Origin: an uncultured Actinomycetes bacterium
GTDB taxonomy: Bacteria; Actinomycetota; Actinomycetes; Actinomycetales; Microbacteriaceae
Reading direction: 5' to 3'
DNA length: 39,359 bases
Assembly: GCA_903920435.1 (NCBI GenBank)
Contig: CAIXMB010000162.1
Coordinates: forward strand, 1-39,359
In this document: positions 1 to 7,385 of the stretch, in pieces
Layout of the letters: each line of letters starts with the position of its first letter
How positions within the stretch are numbered: position 1 is the first letter of the stretch
Notes under the pieces: model-generated
Seen by the model: the letters and a program-made list of their open reading frames with translations, nothing else
Told to the model about the DNA's origin: nothing
Databases searched by the model: none
Made by a program: the position numbers and the translations under genes

Positions 1-449
1 CCGGTGCCGGTGAGCACCGCGAGGTCGACCCCGAGGTCGTGCGCGAGCTTGCGCACCGGCGGTGTCGAGAGCGCGGCGCCGCGCGCGGGCACGAACACCG
101 GCTGCTCCTCGGGCAGGGTGCGCGTCTTGCGCTTCGGACGGTCGCCGGATGCCACGGCCGGCCCGTAGCCGACGAGCACGCTCTCGCGCGCGGGTGCTGC
201 CACGGGAGCAGCCTCAGAGCCCTCGAACCCCACGATCGGCGCCCCGACGCGGACGGTGTCCCCCGTCGACGCGTACAGCGCGCCGATCACACCCGCGAAG
301 GGTGACGGCAGCTGCACGATCGCCTTGGCGGTCTCCACGTCGGCGAGCGGCTGGTTGAGCGTGACGGTGTCGCCCACGGCGACGTGCCACTCGACGATCT
401 CCGACTCGGTGAGTCCCTCGCCCAGATCGGGCAGCGCGAAGTCCTTCAT
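1..449 (-). CDS. bkdC: Branched-chain 2-oxoacid dehydrogenase E2 (dihydrolipoyl acyltransferase), partial
   Basis: This is the N-terminal part of an E2 subunit; the gene runs off the left edge, so the catalytic domain is not seen. Residues 1-75 form a lipoyl domain, with the lipoylated lysine at about residue 42 in the motif ETAKA. An Ala/Pro/Glu-rich linker follows, and then the start of the peripheral-subunit-binding domain (motif STPPVRKLA). The ATG overlaps the stop codon of the E1 beta gene (ATGA), so the two are translationally coupled. E2 transfers the acyl group from E1-bound ThDP to CoA. The substrate class (branched-chain rather than pyruvate) is inferred from separate alpha and beta E1 genes next to it; a pyruvate or acetoin complex is not excluded. 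Confidence 0.9.
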   Translation of the reverse strand, partial: MKDFALPDLGEGLTESEIVEWHVAVGDTVTLNQPLADVETAKAIVQLPSPFAGVIGALYASTGDTVRVGAPIVGFEGSEAAPVAAPARESVLVGYGPAVASGDRPKRKTRTLPEEQPVFVPARGAALSTPPVRKLAHDLGVDLAVLTGT

Positions 450-1444
450 GCCGTCCACCCCGTCAGGCTGTTGGTGCGGCCGAGCACGCGGTCGACGGCG
501 TCGAGCATGCGGTCGAGGTCGGGCAGGAAGTGCTCCTCCAACCGGGCGGGCGGGTACGGGATGTCGAATCCCGCCACGCGCTCGGGTGCCGCCTCGAGGT
601 GGAAGAAGCAGCGGTCGGTGATCGCCGCCGCGAGCTCGGCACCCATACCGCCGAACTCGGCGGCCTCGTGGGTGATGACGACGCGGCCGGTCTTGCGCAC
701 GCTCGCCTCGACGGTCTCGTAGTCGACGGGCGAGAGCGAGCGGAGGTCGACGACCTCGATCGAGATCCCCTCGTCGGAAGCGGCAACCGCGGCGTCGAGG
801 GCGGTAGGCACGAGCGGGCCGTAGGTGAGGAGCGTGACATCCGTGCCCTCCCGCGCGACGCGCGCCTTCCCGAGCGGGAAGTCGTAGCCCTCGTCGACCT
901 CGCCCTTCGTCCAATAGCGGCGCTTGGGCTCGAAGAACAGCACGGGGTCGTCGCAGGCGATCGCCTGGCGGATCATGGTGTGCGCGTCCTGCGGCGTGGC
1001 GCACGTCACGACGCGCAGTCCCGCGGTGTGGGCGAAGTAGGCCTCGGGCGATTCGCTGTGGTGCTCCACCGCGCCGATGCCGCCGCCGTACGGGACACGG
1101 ATCGTCAGAGGCATCCGTACCTTGCCGCCCGTGCGGGCATGCAGTTTGGCCACCTGCGCGACGATCTGGTCGAAGCCCGGGTAGATGAAGCCGTCGAACT
1201 GGATCTCGACGACGGGTCGGAAGCCGCGGAACGCGAGCCCGACGGCCATGCCGATGATCCCGGATTCGGCGAGCGGCATGTCCATGACACGATCGGTGCC
1301 GAACTCGGCCTGCAACCCGTCGGTGACGCGGAAGACCCCGCCGAGCGTGCCGATGTCCTCGCCCATGAGCACGACGCGGTCGTCGTCGGCGAGCGCCCGG
1401 CGCAGCCCGGAGCCGAGGGCCTTGGAGAGGGTCAGCTCGCTCAT
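446..1444 (-). CDS. bkdB: 2-oxoacid dehydrogenase E1 component, beta subunit
   Basis: The 332-residue protein is the usual length for an E1 beta subunit. Visible landmarks are the N-terminal MGEDIG segment, the PLAESGIIGMAVGLA stretch that contacts ThDP, the PYGGGIGAVEHHSES loop, and the C-terminal transketolase-like domain beginning near DVTLLTYG. Together with the alpha subunit it decarboxylates a branched 2-oxoacid in the cytosol and passes the acyl group to the lipoyl arm of E2. The ATG at 1444 overlaps the alpha-subunit stop (ATGA). A much longer open frame extends upstream, but it only shadows the alpha gene, and family homology begins at MSELTL. Confidence 0.93.
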   Translation of the reverse strand: MSELTLSKALGSGLRRALADDDRVVLMGEDIGTLGGVFRVTDGLQAEFGTDRVMDMPLAESGIIGMAVGLAFRGFRPVVEIQFDGFIYPGFDQIVAQVAKLHARTGGKVRMPLTIRVPYGGGIGAVEHHSESPEAYFAHTAGLRVVTCATPQDAHTMIRQAIACDDPVLFFEPKRRYWTKGEVDEGYDFPLGKARVAREGTDVTLLTYGPLVPTALDAAVAASDEGISIEVVDLRSLSPVDYETVEASVRKTGRVVITHEAAEFGGMGAELAAAITDRCFFHLEAAPERVAGFDIPYPPARLEEHFLPDLDRMLDAVDRVLGRTNSLTGWTA

Positions 1445-2523
1445 GACTCGAACCCCTCGAGGTAGGCGGCGTACCGGCTGCGCTGGCGGGCGAGGCCCGA
1501 GTGCGGCGTGGCGTAGACGTGGTCGAAGAGGCTGAGCGGCTCTGGGTCGACGAGCGACGTGCACGCCGTGCGGAACTTGTGCGCGGCCTCGTCGGCGCGG
1601 GCAGCGATGCGCTGCTGCTCCGACTCCGAGAGCCCCAGGTAGGCCTCGAGCCGGGCGAGCGGGTCGCGCCCCGCCCACTCCTCGCGCTGCAGCGGGTCGA
1701 CGTAGCGGGTCGGGTCGTCGGAGGTCGTGTGCGGGCCCATGCGGTAGGTCACCGCCTCGATGAACGACGGCCCGCCGCCGGAGCGCGCTCGCTCGACCGC
1801 CTCGCGAGTGACCGCCGTGACGGCGAGCACATCGTTGCCGTCGACGCGCACGCTCGGGATGCCGAATCCCGGCGCCCGGTCGGCGATGGGTCGCACCGCC
1901 TGCAGGCCGACGGGCTCCGAGATCGCCCACTGGTTGTTCTGGCAGAAGAACACCACGGGCGCATGGAAGCTCGCGGCGAACACCATCGCCTCATTCACGT
2001 CGCCCTGGCTCGTCGCGCCGTCACCGAAGTACGCGACCGAGACCGAGTCCACGCCGTCCTTCACGCAGCCCACCGCGTAGCCCGTAGCGTGCAGCGTCTG
2101 CGCGCCGATGATCACCGCGGGCGTCGCCATGTTGACGGAGAACGGATCCCAGCCGGATGCCGCGGTCCCGCGCCAGGCGCGCGCGAGGTCGACCAGCTCG
2201 ACGACCCGGCAGTAGGCGACGCCGTTCTCGCGGTAGCTCGAGAACACGAAGTCGTCGGCGCGGAGTGCCCGGGCGGAGCCGACCTGTGCGGCCTCCTGTC
2301 CGAGTAAGGGCGGCCAGAGCCCGAGTTCGCCCTGCCGCTGCAGCGCGGTGGCCTCGGTGTCGATGCGGCGGACGATCACCATGTCCTCGTAGAGGGCGGT
2401 GAGCCGGGCATCCGTGATGTCGGCGACGAGGGGGTCGTAGTGCTCGTCGCCCTGGCGAACGCCATGGGGATCGATGAGCTGAACGGGGTCGAGCGTCGTG
2501 CGGGCCGTCAGGGTCGTGGACAT
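1441..2523 (-). CDS. bkdA: 2-oxoacid dehydrogenase E1 component, alpha subunit
   Basis: This 360-residue protein carries the thiamine-diphosphate motif, starting GDGATSQGDVNEA near residue 166 and closing with QNNQW about 28 residues later. The upstream LGQEAAQVG and FSSYRENG segments are also typical of E1 alpha. The ATG is preceded by GGAG at a spacing of 5, so unlike many neighbours it has a conventional ribosome binding site. It is the first gene of the leftward alpha-beta-E2 operon. The role is branched-chain amino-acid catabolism and possibly supply of branched primers for the iso/anteiso fatty acids common in this family (inference). No E3 gene is in view. Confidence 0.93.
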   Translation of the reverse strand: MSTTLTARTTLDPVQLIDPHGVRQGDEHYDPLVADITDARLTALYEDMVIVRRIDTEATALQRQGELGLWPPLLGQEAAQVGSARALRADDFVFSSYRENGVAYCRVVELVDLARAWRGTAASGWDPFSVNMATPAVIIGAQTLHATGYAVGCVKDGVDSVSVAYFGDGATSQGDVNEAMVFAASFHAPVVFFCQNNQWAISEPVGLQAVRPIADRAPGFGIPSVRVDGNDVLAVTAVTREAVERARSGGGPSFIEAVTYRMGPHTTSDDPTRYVDPLQREEWAGRDPLARLEAYLGLSESEQQRIAARADEAAHKFRTACTSLVDPEPLSLFDHVYATPHSGLARQRSRYAAYLEGFES

Positions 2524-2600
2524 GCGTGCTCCGATCCGCTCCCCTGCGGCGGGTATGCCCGGCGGAGCGATTCATGACCGGCGGGGGTGGATTGCACCCC

Positions 2601-2620
2601 GGTGCCGGGCCCGGGCGCCG
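2601..2620. promoter_or_regulatory. GC-rich imperfect inverted repeat between the divergent bkdA and FAD dehydrogenase genes
   Basis: The 131-bp divergent spacer holds GGTGCC and GGCGCC arms around a GGGCCC core, with one bulged G. It could be an operator for either gene, but in DNA this GC-rich such a dyad can arise by chance. Confidence 0.25.
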
Positions 2621-2641
2621 TTGCCCGGATGCCCTCGACGC

Positions 2642-2647
2642 TAGCAT
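2642..2647 (+). promoter_or_regulatory. Predicted -10 hexamer TAGCAT for the FAD dehydrogenase
   Basis: The hexamer ends 7 nt before the ATG at 2655, which would place the transcription start on the ATG. No ribosome binding site is seen upstream. Confidence 0.5.
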
Positions 2648-2654
2648 CGCATCC

Positions 2655-4322
2655 ATGAATCCCACCACCTCCCCCGCGCACGCCATCGTTGTCGGCGCCG
2701 GCCTCGCCGGTCTCGTCGCCGCCTCGGAGCTCGTCGCAGCAGGCAAGACAGTGACCATCCTCGAGCAGGAGCCCGAGGCGAGTTTCGGCGGCCAGGCTTG
2801 GTGGTCTTTCGGCGGCCTGTTCCTCATCGACTCGCCCGAGCAGCGCCGGATGGGCATCAAGGACTCGTATGAGCTCGCCCGGCAGGACTGGTTCGGCAGC
2901 GCCGGGTTCGACCGCGATGACGAAGACGCGTGGGGCAGGCAGTGGGCCGAGGCCTACCTCGAGTTCGCGGCGGGCGAGAAGCGCTCGTGGCTGCGGTCGA
3001 AGGGCGTGAGCTTCTTCCCGGTCGTCGGCTGGGCGGAGCGCGGCGGCTACACGGCGACGGGCCACGGCAACTCCGTGCCGCGGTTCCACATCACGTGGGG
3101 CACCGGGCCGGGCATCCTCGAGCCGTTCGTGAAGATCGTGCGCGACGGGGTCGCCGCCGGTCTCGTCACCCTCAAGTTCCGCCACCGCGTCGACGAGCTC
3201 GTCGTCTCGAAGGGCGCGGTGGTCGGCGCTCGCGGCACCGTGCTCGCCGACGACGACGCCGAGCGGGGCGCGCCCAGCAACCGCGACGCCGTGGGCGAGT
3301 TCGACGAGCGCGCCGGCGCGACGATCGTCACGAGCGGGGGCATCGGCGGCAACCACGACCTCGTGCGCAAGCAGTGGCCGACGACGATGGCCCCGCCGCC
3401 GAAGCGCATGCTGAGCGGGGTTCCGGCCCACGTCGACGGCCGGATGCTCGGCATCGCCGAGAAGGCCGGCGCGCGGCTCGTCAACGGCGACCGCATGTGG
3501 CACTACTGCGAGGGCGTCACGAACTACGCACCCGTCTGGGAGCGGCACGGCATCCGCATCCTCCCCGGCCCCTCGAGCATCTGGCTGGATGCCACCGGCA
3601 AGCGGCTGCCCGTGCCCCTGTTCCCGGGCTTCGACACGCTCGGCACGCTCGAGCACATCGTCTCCACCGGCCACGAGCACACCTGGTTCGTGCTCACCCA
3701 GGCGATCATCGAGAAGGAGTTCGCGCTGTCGGGCAGCGAGCAGAATCCGGATCTGACCGGCAAGAGCATCCGTGAGCTCCTCAAGCAACGACTCGGCAAA
3801 GGCGCGACCGGCCCCGTCGAGGCGTTCAAGGAGAAGGGCGAGGACTTCATCGTGGCCGACACCCTCGACGAGCTCGTCGCGCGCATGCAGGAGAAGTCGC
3901 CGGATGTCACGATCGACGCGGCCCTCGTGCGCACCGAGATCGAGGCACGCGACCGCGAGCTCGCCAACGACTTCGCCAAGGACGCGCAGATCAACGCCAT
4001 CCGCCAGGCTCGGCACTACCGCGGCGACAAGCTCATCCGCGTCGCCAAGCCGCACCGCATCCTCGATAGCTCGGCCGGTCCGCTCATCGCGGTCAAGCTG
4101 CACATCCTCACGCGCAAGAGCCTCGGCGGCATCCAGACCGACCTGAGCGGGCGCGCGCTCGACGCCAAGGGCGCACCCGTGCCCGGGCTGTACGCGGCGG
4201 GCGAGGCAAGCGGCTTCGGCGGCGGCGGCGTGCACGGCTACCGGTCGCTCGAGGGAACCTTCCTGGGCGGCTGCCTGTTCACGGGCCGCACGGCAGGCCG
4301 CGCGGTAGCGTTGCAGGCATGA
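2655..4322 (+). CDS. FAD-binding dehydrogenase (3-ketosteroid-dehydrogenase/fumarate-reductase-like flavoprotein)
   Basis: The 555-residue cytosolic flavoprotein opens with a Rossmann FAD motif (VVGAGLAGLVAASEL, about residues 11-25, followed by an acidic LEQE). It ends with the FAD-closing segment YAAGEASGFGGGG and HGYRSLEGTFLGG typical of the succinate dehydrogenase/KstD-like superfamily. The length and internal blocks (GGQAWWSFGGLF, ATGHGNSVPRFHITWG, SGSEQNPDLTGKS) match the widely distributed reviewed family of putative FAD-binding dehydrogenases. The natural substrate is not known to me. The stop overlaps the next ATG, so it is coupled to a deazaflavin-type enzyme. The start was chosen because homology begins here and a -10-like hexamer lies just upstream. 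Confidence 0.88.
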   Translation: MNPTTSPAHAIVVGAGLAGLVAASELVAAGKTVTILEQEPEASFGGQAWWSFGGLFLIDSPEQRRMGIKDSYELARQDWFGSAGFDRDDEDAWGRQWAEAYLEFAAGEKRSWLRSKGVSFFPVVGWAERGGYTATGHGNSVPRFHITWGTGPGILEPFVKIVRDGVAAGLVTLKFRHRVDELVVSKGAVVGARGTVLADDDAERGAPSNRDAVGEFDERAGATIVTSGGIGGNHDLVRKQWPTTMAPPPKRMLSGVPAHVDGRMLGIAEKAGARLVNGDRMWHYCEGVTNYAPVWERHGIRILPGPSSIWLDATGKRLPVPLFPGFDTLGTLEHIVSTGHEHTWFVLTQAIIEKEFALSGSEQNPDLTGKSIRELLKQRLGKGATGPVEAFKEKGEDFIVADTLDELVARMQEKSPDVTIDAALVRTEIEARDRELANDFAKDAQINAIRQARHYRGDKLIRVAKPHRILDSSAGPLIAVKLHILTRKSLGGIQTDLSGRALDAKGAPVPGLYAAGEASGFGGGGVHGYRSLEGTFLGGCLFTGRTAGRAVALQA

Positions 4323-4741
4323 GTTGGAACGACACCGTCATCGAGCAGTTCCGCACGAACGGCGGTGAGGTCGAGCGGTTCGGGCGGCACCTGCTGCTCC
4401 TGCACACGACCGGCGCGAAGACGGGCCTGACCCGGGTCACGCCCATGATGTACTTCGCCGAGCCTGAGGGGCTCTTCGTGATCGCCTCCAAGGCGGGCAC
4501 CCCCGAGAACCCGGCCTGGTACCACAACCTCGTCGCTCACCCCGAGGTGCACGTCGAGCAGGCGACGGATGGGGGCATCCGGGAGTTCGACGCGACGGCG
4601 CAGCCGGTCGAGCGCGGCCTTCGCGACACCCTGTTCGCCCGTTTCTCGGCCCGCAACCCCGGGTTCGCCGGCTACCAGGAGAAGACCGACCGCATCATCC
4701 CCGTGGTGCAGCTGCACCCCGTCGAGAGGACAGCACCATGA
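4319..4741 (+). CDS. Nitroreductase-family deazaflavin (F420)-dependent oxidoreductase
   Basis: This 140-residue split-beta-barrel protein resembles mycobacterial Ddn and other members of the deazaflavin-dependent nitroreductase family. It has the conserved LLLLHTTGAKTGLTRVTPMMY core and the AWYHNLVAHPEVHV segment that lines the cofactor groove. The family uses reduced F420 to reduce quinones or nitro compounds; the substrate here is unknown. It overlaps both neighbours by ATGA junctions, which places it in a three-gene unit with an FAD dehydrogenase and a DUF2510 membrane protein. F420 biosynthesis genes are not in the window. Confidence 0.87.
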   Translation: MSWNDTVIEQFRTNGGEVERFGRHLLLLHTTGAKTGLTRVTPMMYFAEPEGLFVIASKAGTPENPAWYHNLVAHPEVHVEQATDGGIREFDATAQPVERGLRDTLFARFSARNPGFAGYQEKTDRIIPVVQLHPVERTAP

Positions 4742-5346
4742 GCACGACGACACCCGCAGGCTGGTACCCGGACCCCTCGGGCGGACCGAACCAGCGCTGG
4801 TGGGATGGCGCGCAGTGGACCGACCAGCTCAGCAGCCCCTACGCTCCGGCCGAGACCCTGAAGGCCCCCGAGGGCACGGTCACCAACACCGTGTGGATCT
4901 GGCTCATCGTCGTACTCCCCCTCCTGCCCCTGCTCGGCCTGCTCACCATCCCGTGGGGGTCGCTCTTCGACTTCGCCTCGCTTGACCCGACCGACTCGTC
5001 GCAGCTCCTCGCCGCCGAGCTCGGTATCTTCCTCTCGCCGGGCTACATCGGCTCGATCGTGGGTAGCTGGCTCGTGTACGGGCTCAACGCGTTCTTCGCC
5101 TACCGCGATTGGCGCTTCCTGCAGAGGGCCGGGGTACCCAAGCCGTTCCACTTCGCATGGGTGTTCCTGAGCTCGATCGTCTACACGATCGGGCGCGCGG
5201 TGGTCGTGAAGCGCCGCACCGGGTCGGGCAGCGCCGTGCTGTGGGCGTCGATCGCCGCCATCGTCCTGATGATCATCATCACGATCGTCATGAGCGCGCA
5301 GATGATGTCGGCCATGCTCAGCCAGATTCCGACGGACTTCAGCTAG
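4738..5346 (+). CDS. DUF2510-domain membrane protein
   Basis: The protein has 202 residues. Residues 7-29 are a DUF2510 module (GWYPDPSG...RWWDGAQWTDQ), a short Trp-rich motif found at the N-terminus of many actinobacterial membrane proteins. Four hydrophobic segments follow at about 51-69, 101-121, 138-156 and 166-187. No catalytic motif is seen and the function is unknown. It is translationally coupled to the upstream nitroreductase-like gene. Its TAG stop shares the palindrome CTAG with the stop of the convergent gene. Confidence 0.8.
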   Translation: MSTTTPAGWYPDPSGGPNQRWWDGAQWTDQLSSPYAPAETLKAPEGTVTNTVWIWLIVVLPLLPLLGLLTIPWGSLFDFASLDPTDSSQLLAAELGIFLSPGYIGSIVGSWLVYGLNAFFAYRDWRFLQRAGVPKPFHFAWVFLSSIVYTIGRAVVVKRRTGSGSAVLWASIAAIVLMIIITIVMSAQMMSAMLSQIPTDFS

Positions 5347-6023
5347 CGGGCGAGGCTCCAGGCACGGCGCTTGACGAGCACATGGCCGCGCTTCGTGGTC
5401 AGGCGCGTCCAGGGTCCGGACTCGTAGACGGCGACCGGGTCGCCCTCGCCGAGGAAGCCCAGACTCACCGCCGCGAACGCAGCGCCGCCGGGGATATTGT
5501 CGGCGCCGGTGATCGGCCGACCCCAGATCTCCGACCGCACCCGGTGCACGATCTGCTCGCCCGTGCCGGTCGGGATCGCCGTCGCGACCTCGTCGATGCC
5601 TGCGCGCGCTACCGCATCGAGCACCTCGGCGCTGGTCGGCTCGAGCGCGTGCCATCCGCCGCGCGGCGGGGAGATCGCCGCCCACGAGGCCGAGGCGACC
5701 TCGAGCGGCAGGTTCACCGTCACGGGCTCGGCGACCGCGGAGTTAGCGGCCTCGAGCTGACCCTCGACCCGCATGAGCAGCGAGCGCACGGGGACGACGA
5801 CGTCGAACGGCTCCTGACTCGTCACGGCGAACGTGCGCAGACCGAGCACGGTCGGGCTCTCGTCAAGGAGGCCGACCGGATGCAGCACCGCGACGTACAC
5901 CGCGAGCACTCCCGACCCGGCGATGAGCCGCACCGAGCCGTCTTCGACGCGGAGGGCGCGACCGAGGAACACGTGCAGGTCGCCGAGGGCGAGGGAATCC
6001 ACGAGAGTGAATGAGCGGCTCAT
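5343..6023 (-). CDS. Conserved-looking protein of unknown function (226 aa)
   Basis: I do not recognise a family. The protein has no signal peptide and no membrane segment. It is rich in beta-forming stretches in the first half, has a Trp/Pro/Gly segment near residues 113-125 (SWAAISPPRGGWHALEP), and ends with a basic tail. Coding character is good: high third-position GC, a full-length open frame, and short spacing to both neighbours. The ATG lies 21 bp from the divergent tesB start. The tail-to-tail overlap at CTAG with the DUF2510 gene fits real gene ends. Confidence 0.7.
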   Translation of the reverse strand: MSRSFTLVDSLALGDLHVFLGRALRVEDGSVRLIAGSGVLAVYVAVLHPVGLLDESPTVLGLRTFAVTSQEPFDVVVPVRSLLMRVEGQLEAANSAVAEPVTVNLPLEVASASWAAISPPRGGWHALEPTSAEVLDAVARAGIDEVATAIPTGTGEQIVHRVRSEIWGRPITGADNIPGGAAFAAVSLGFLGEGDPVAVYESGPWTRLTTKRGHVLVKRRAWSLAR

Positions 6024-6031
6024 AGGTTCTC

Positions 6032-6037
6032 TAAACT
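6032..6037 (+). promoter_or_regulatory. Predicted -10 hexamer TAAACT for tesB
   Basis: It ends 7 nt before the tesB ATG inside a divergent spacer of only 21 bp. The region before the opposite gene is also A/T-rich. Confidence 0.5.
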
Positions 6038-6044
6038 ACAGGTC

Positions 6045-6929
6045 ATGAGCGCCCCTGCCAGCGACCCCCTCGACGGCCTCCTCGAGACGCTCGACCTTAC
6101 CGACACGGGTGCTCGCACGAGCGAGGACATCTTCACCGGACCCTCTCAGTGGATGCCCCACGGCAGGGTCTTCGGCGGCCAGGTGCTGGCGCAGTCGCTC
6201 GTCGCGGCGCAGCGGACTCTCGAGCCCGGGCGCCACCCGCACTCGATGCACGGCTACTTCCTGCGCCCCGGCGACATCTCGCAGCCGATCACCTTCTCGG
6301 TCGACCGCATCCACGACGGGCGCTCGTTCTCGACCCGTCGCACGCAGGCCTACCAGGACGGCAAGCCGATCCTCTCGATGATCGCCTCGTTCCAGGATGA
6401 CGACACCGGCCTCGACCACCAGATCGACATGCCCGCCGACCTCCCGGACCCCGAGACGCTTCCGACGGCTGCCGACGTGCTCGCCGATTTCGATCATCCG
6501 GTCGCCCGCGGGTGGGCCAGCCGTCCGTTCGATCTGCGCTACGTGACGCACCCGATCTACCTCTCGGTCGAAGGCGGTGCCGTGCCGCACCAGGCAGTGT
6601 GGCTCAGGACCATCCGCCCGATGCCCGACGACCCCGCCCTGCATCGCGCAGCGCTCGTCTACGCGAGCGACTACTCGATCCAGGAGTCGGTGCTACGGGC
6701 CCACGGTCTGCCGTGGGCGACCCCCGGCATCAAGGTCGCGAGCCTCGACCACGCGATGTGGCTGCACCGGTTCGGGCGCGTGGACGAGTGGATGCTCTAC
6801 ATGCAGGAGTCACCGACCGCAGTCGGCGGCCGCGGCCTCTCGCAGGGCCGTATCTACAGCCGCGACGGCGTGCTCATTGCCAGTGTCGCGCAGGAGATCA
6901 CCGTGCGGGTGCCTAACCGCGCTTCGTGA
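6045..6929 (+). CDS. tesB: Acyl-CoA thioesterase II
   Basis: The 294-residue protein has the double-hotdog organisation of TesB. The first half holds RVFGGQVLAQSL and HSMHGYFLRPGD. The second half holds SLDHAMWLHR, which contains the catalytic aspartate, and SVAQEI near the C-terminus, which contains the catalytic glutamine region. TesB hydrolyses medium- and long-chain acyl-CoA to free acid and CoA in the cytosol. The last 17 bp overlap the end of a convergent single-hotdog thioesterase gene, so two unrelated thioesterase types sit side by side. Confidence 0.93.
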   Translation: MSAPASDPLDGLLETLDLTDTGARTSEDIFTGPSQWMPHGRVFGGQVLAQSLVAAQRTLEPGRHPHSMHGYFLRPGDISQPITFSVDRIHDGRSFSTRRTQAYQDGKPILSMIASFQDDDTGLDHQIDMPADLPDPETLPTAADVLADFDHPVARGWASRPFDLRYVTHPIYLSVEGGAVPHQAVWLRTIRPMPDDPALHRAALVYASDYSIQESVLRAHGLPWATPGIKVASLDHAMWLHRFGRVDEWMLYMQESPTAVGGRGLSQGRIYSRDGVLIASVAQEITVRVPNRAS

Positions 6930-7383
6930 ACTGCACTGGCTCCTCCACGTAGGGCGACCACACCTCGCGCAGGCTGTCGGTGATGCGTTCGGGCCGGCCC
7001 GTCGCCGCCGTGACCATCACGAGAGTCGTCGCGGCCTTCGTGAAGAGCACGCGGGGGGTGACTCCCTCGGGCGAGAACATCTCGTAGCAGATCTCGATGC
7101 TCGCGCCCCCGATGCGGCCGATCCACATCTCGATGTCGATCGGCGAGCGCATGTACGGGATCGGCGCGAGGTACTCGACCTCCTGGCGGGCGATGAGACC
7201 GATCGTCTCGGCGCCCGGGCGGGCGTCGAGGATCGCGGTATCCAGGCCGACGCCCTCATCGGGCCGCCAGAACGCCTGGATGCGCGCCTCCTCGAGGAGG
7301 CGCAGCATCTCGGCGTTGTTGACGTGGGCGTACGCGTCGAAGTCGCTCCAGCGGAGCGGAATTGCAACGTGCAGCCTGGTCAC
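6913..7383 (-). CDS. Acyl-CoA thioesterase, single-hotdog (4-hydroxybenzoyl-CoA thioesterase/YbgC-like)
   Basis: The 156-residue protein opens with PLRWSDFDAYAHVNNAEMLRLLEEAR, split here as the catalytic-Asp segment RWSDFD and the HVNN helix start of YbgC-type thioesterases. The GTG start at 7383 lies 2 bp after the TAG of ettA, so it is almost certainly co-transcribed with the translation factor. The open frame continues far upstream only as a shadow of ettA, and homology starts at this GTG. The acyl-CoA substrate cannot be read from sequence. Confidence 0.87.
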   Translation of the reverse strand: MTRLHVAIPLRWSDFDAYAHVNNAEMLRLLEEARIQAFWRPDEGVGLDTAILDARPGAETIGLIARQEVEYLAPIPYMRSPIDIEMWIGRIGGASIEICYEMFSPEGVTPRVLFTKAATTLVMVTAATGRPERITDSLREVWSPYVEEPVQFTKRG

Positions 7384-7385
7384 GG

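Noticed and set aside
2508-4235. A 575-codon open frame antisense to the FAD dehydrogenase
   Set aside because: It is a mirror of third-position GC in the real gene; composition is Arg/Ala/Glu-heavy, with no motif and no ribosome binding site.
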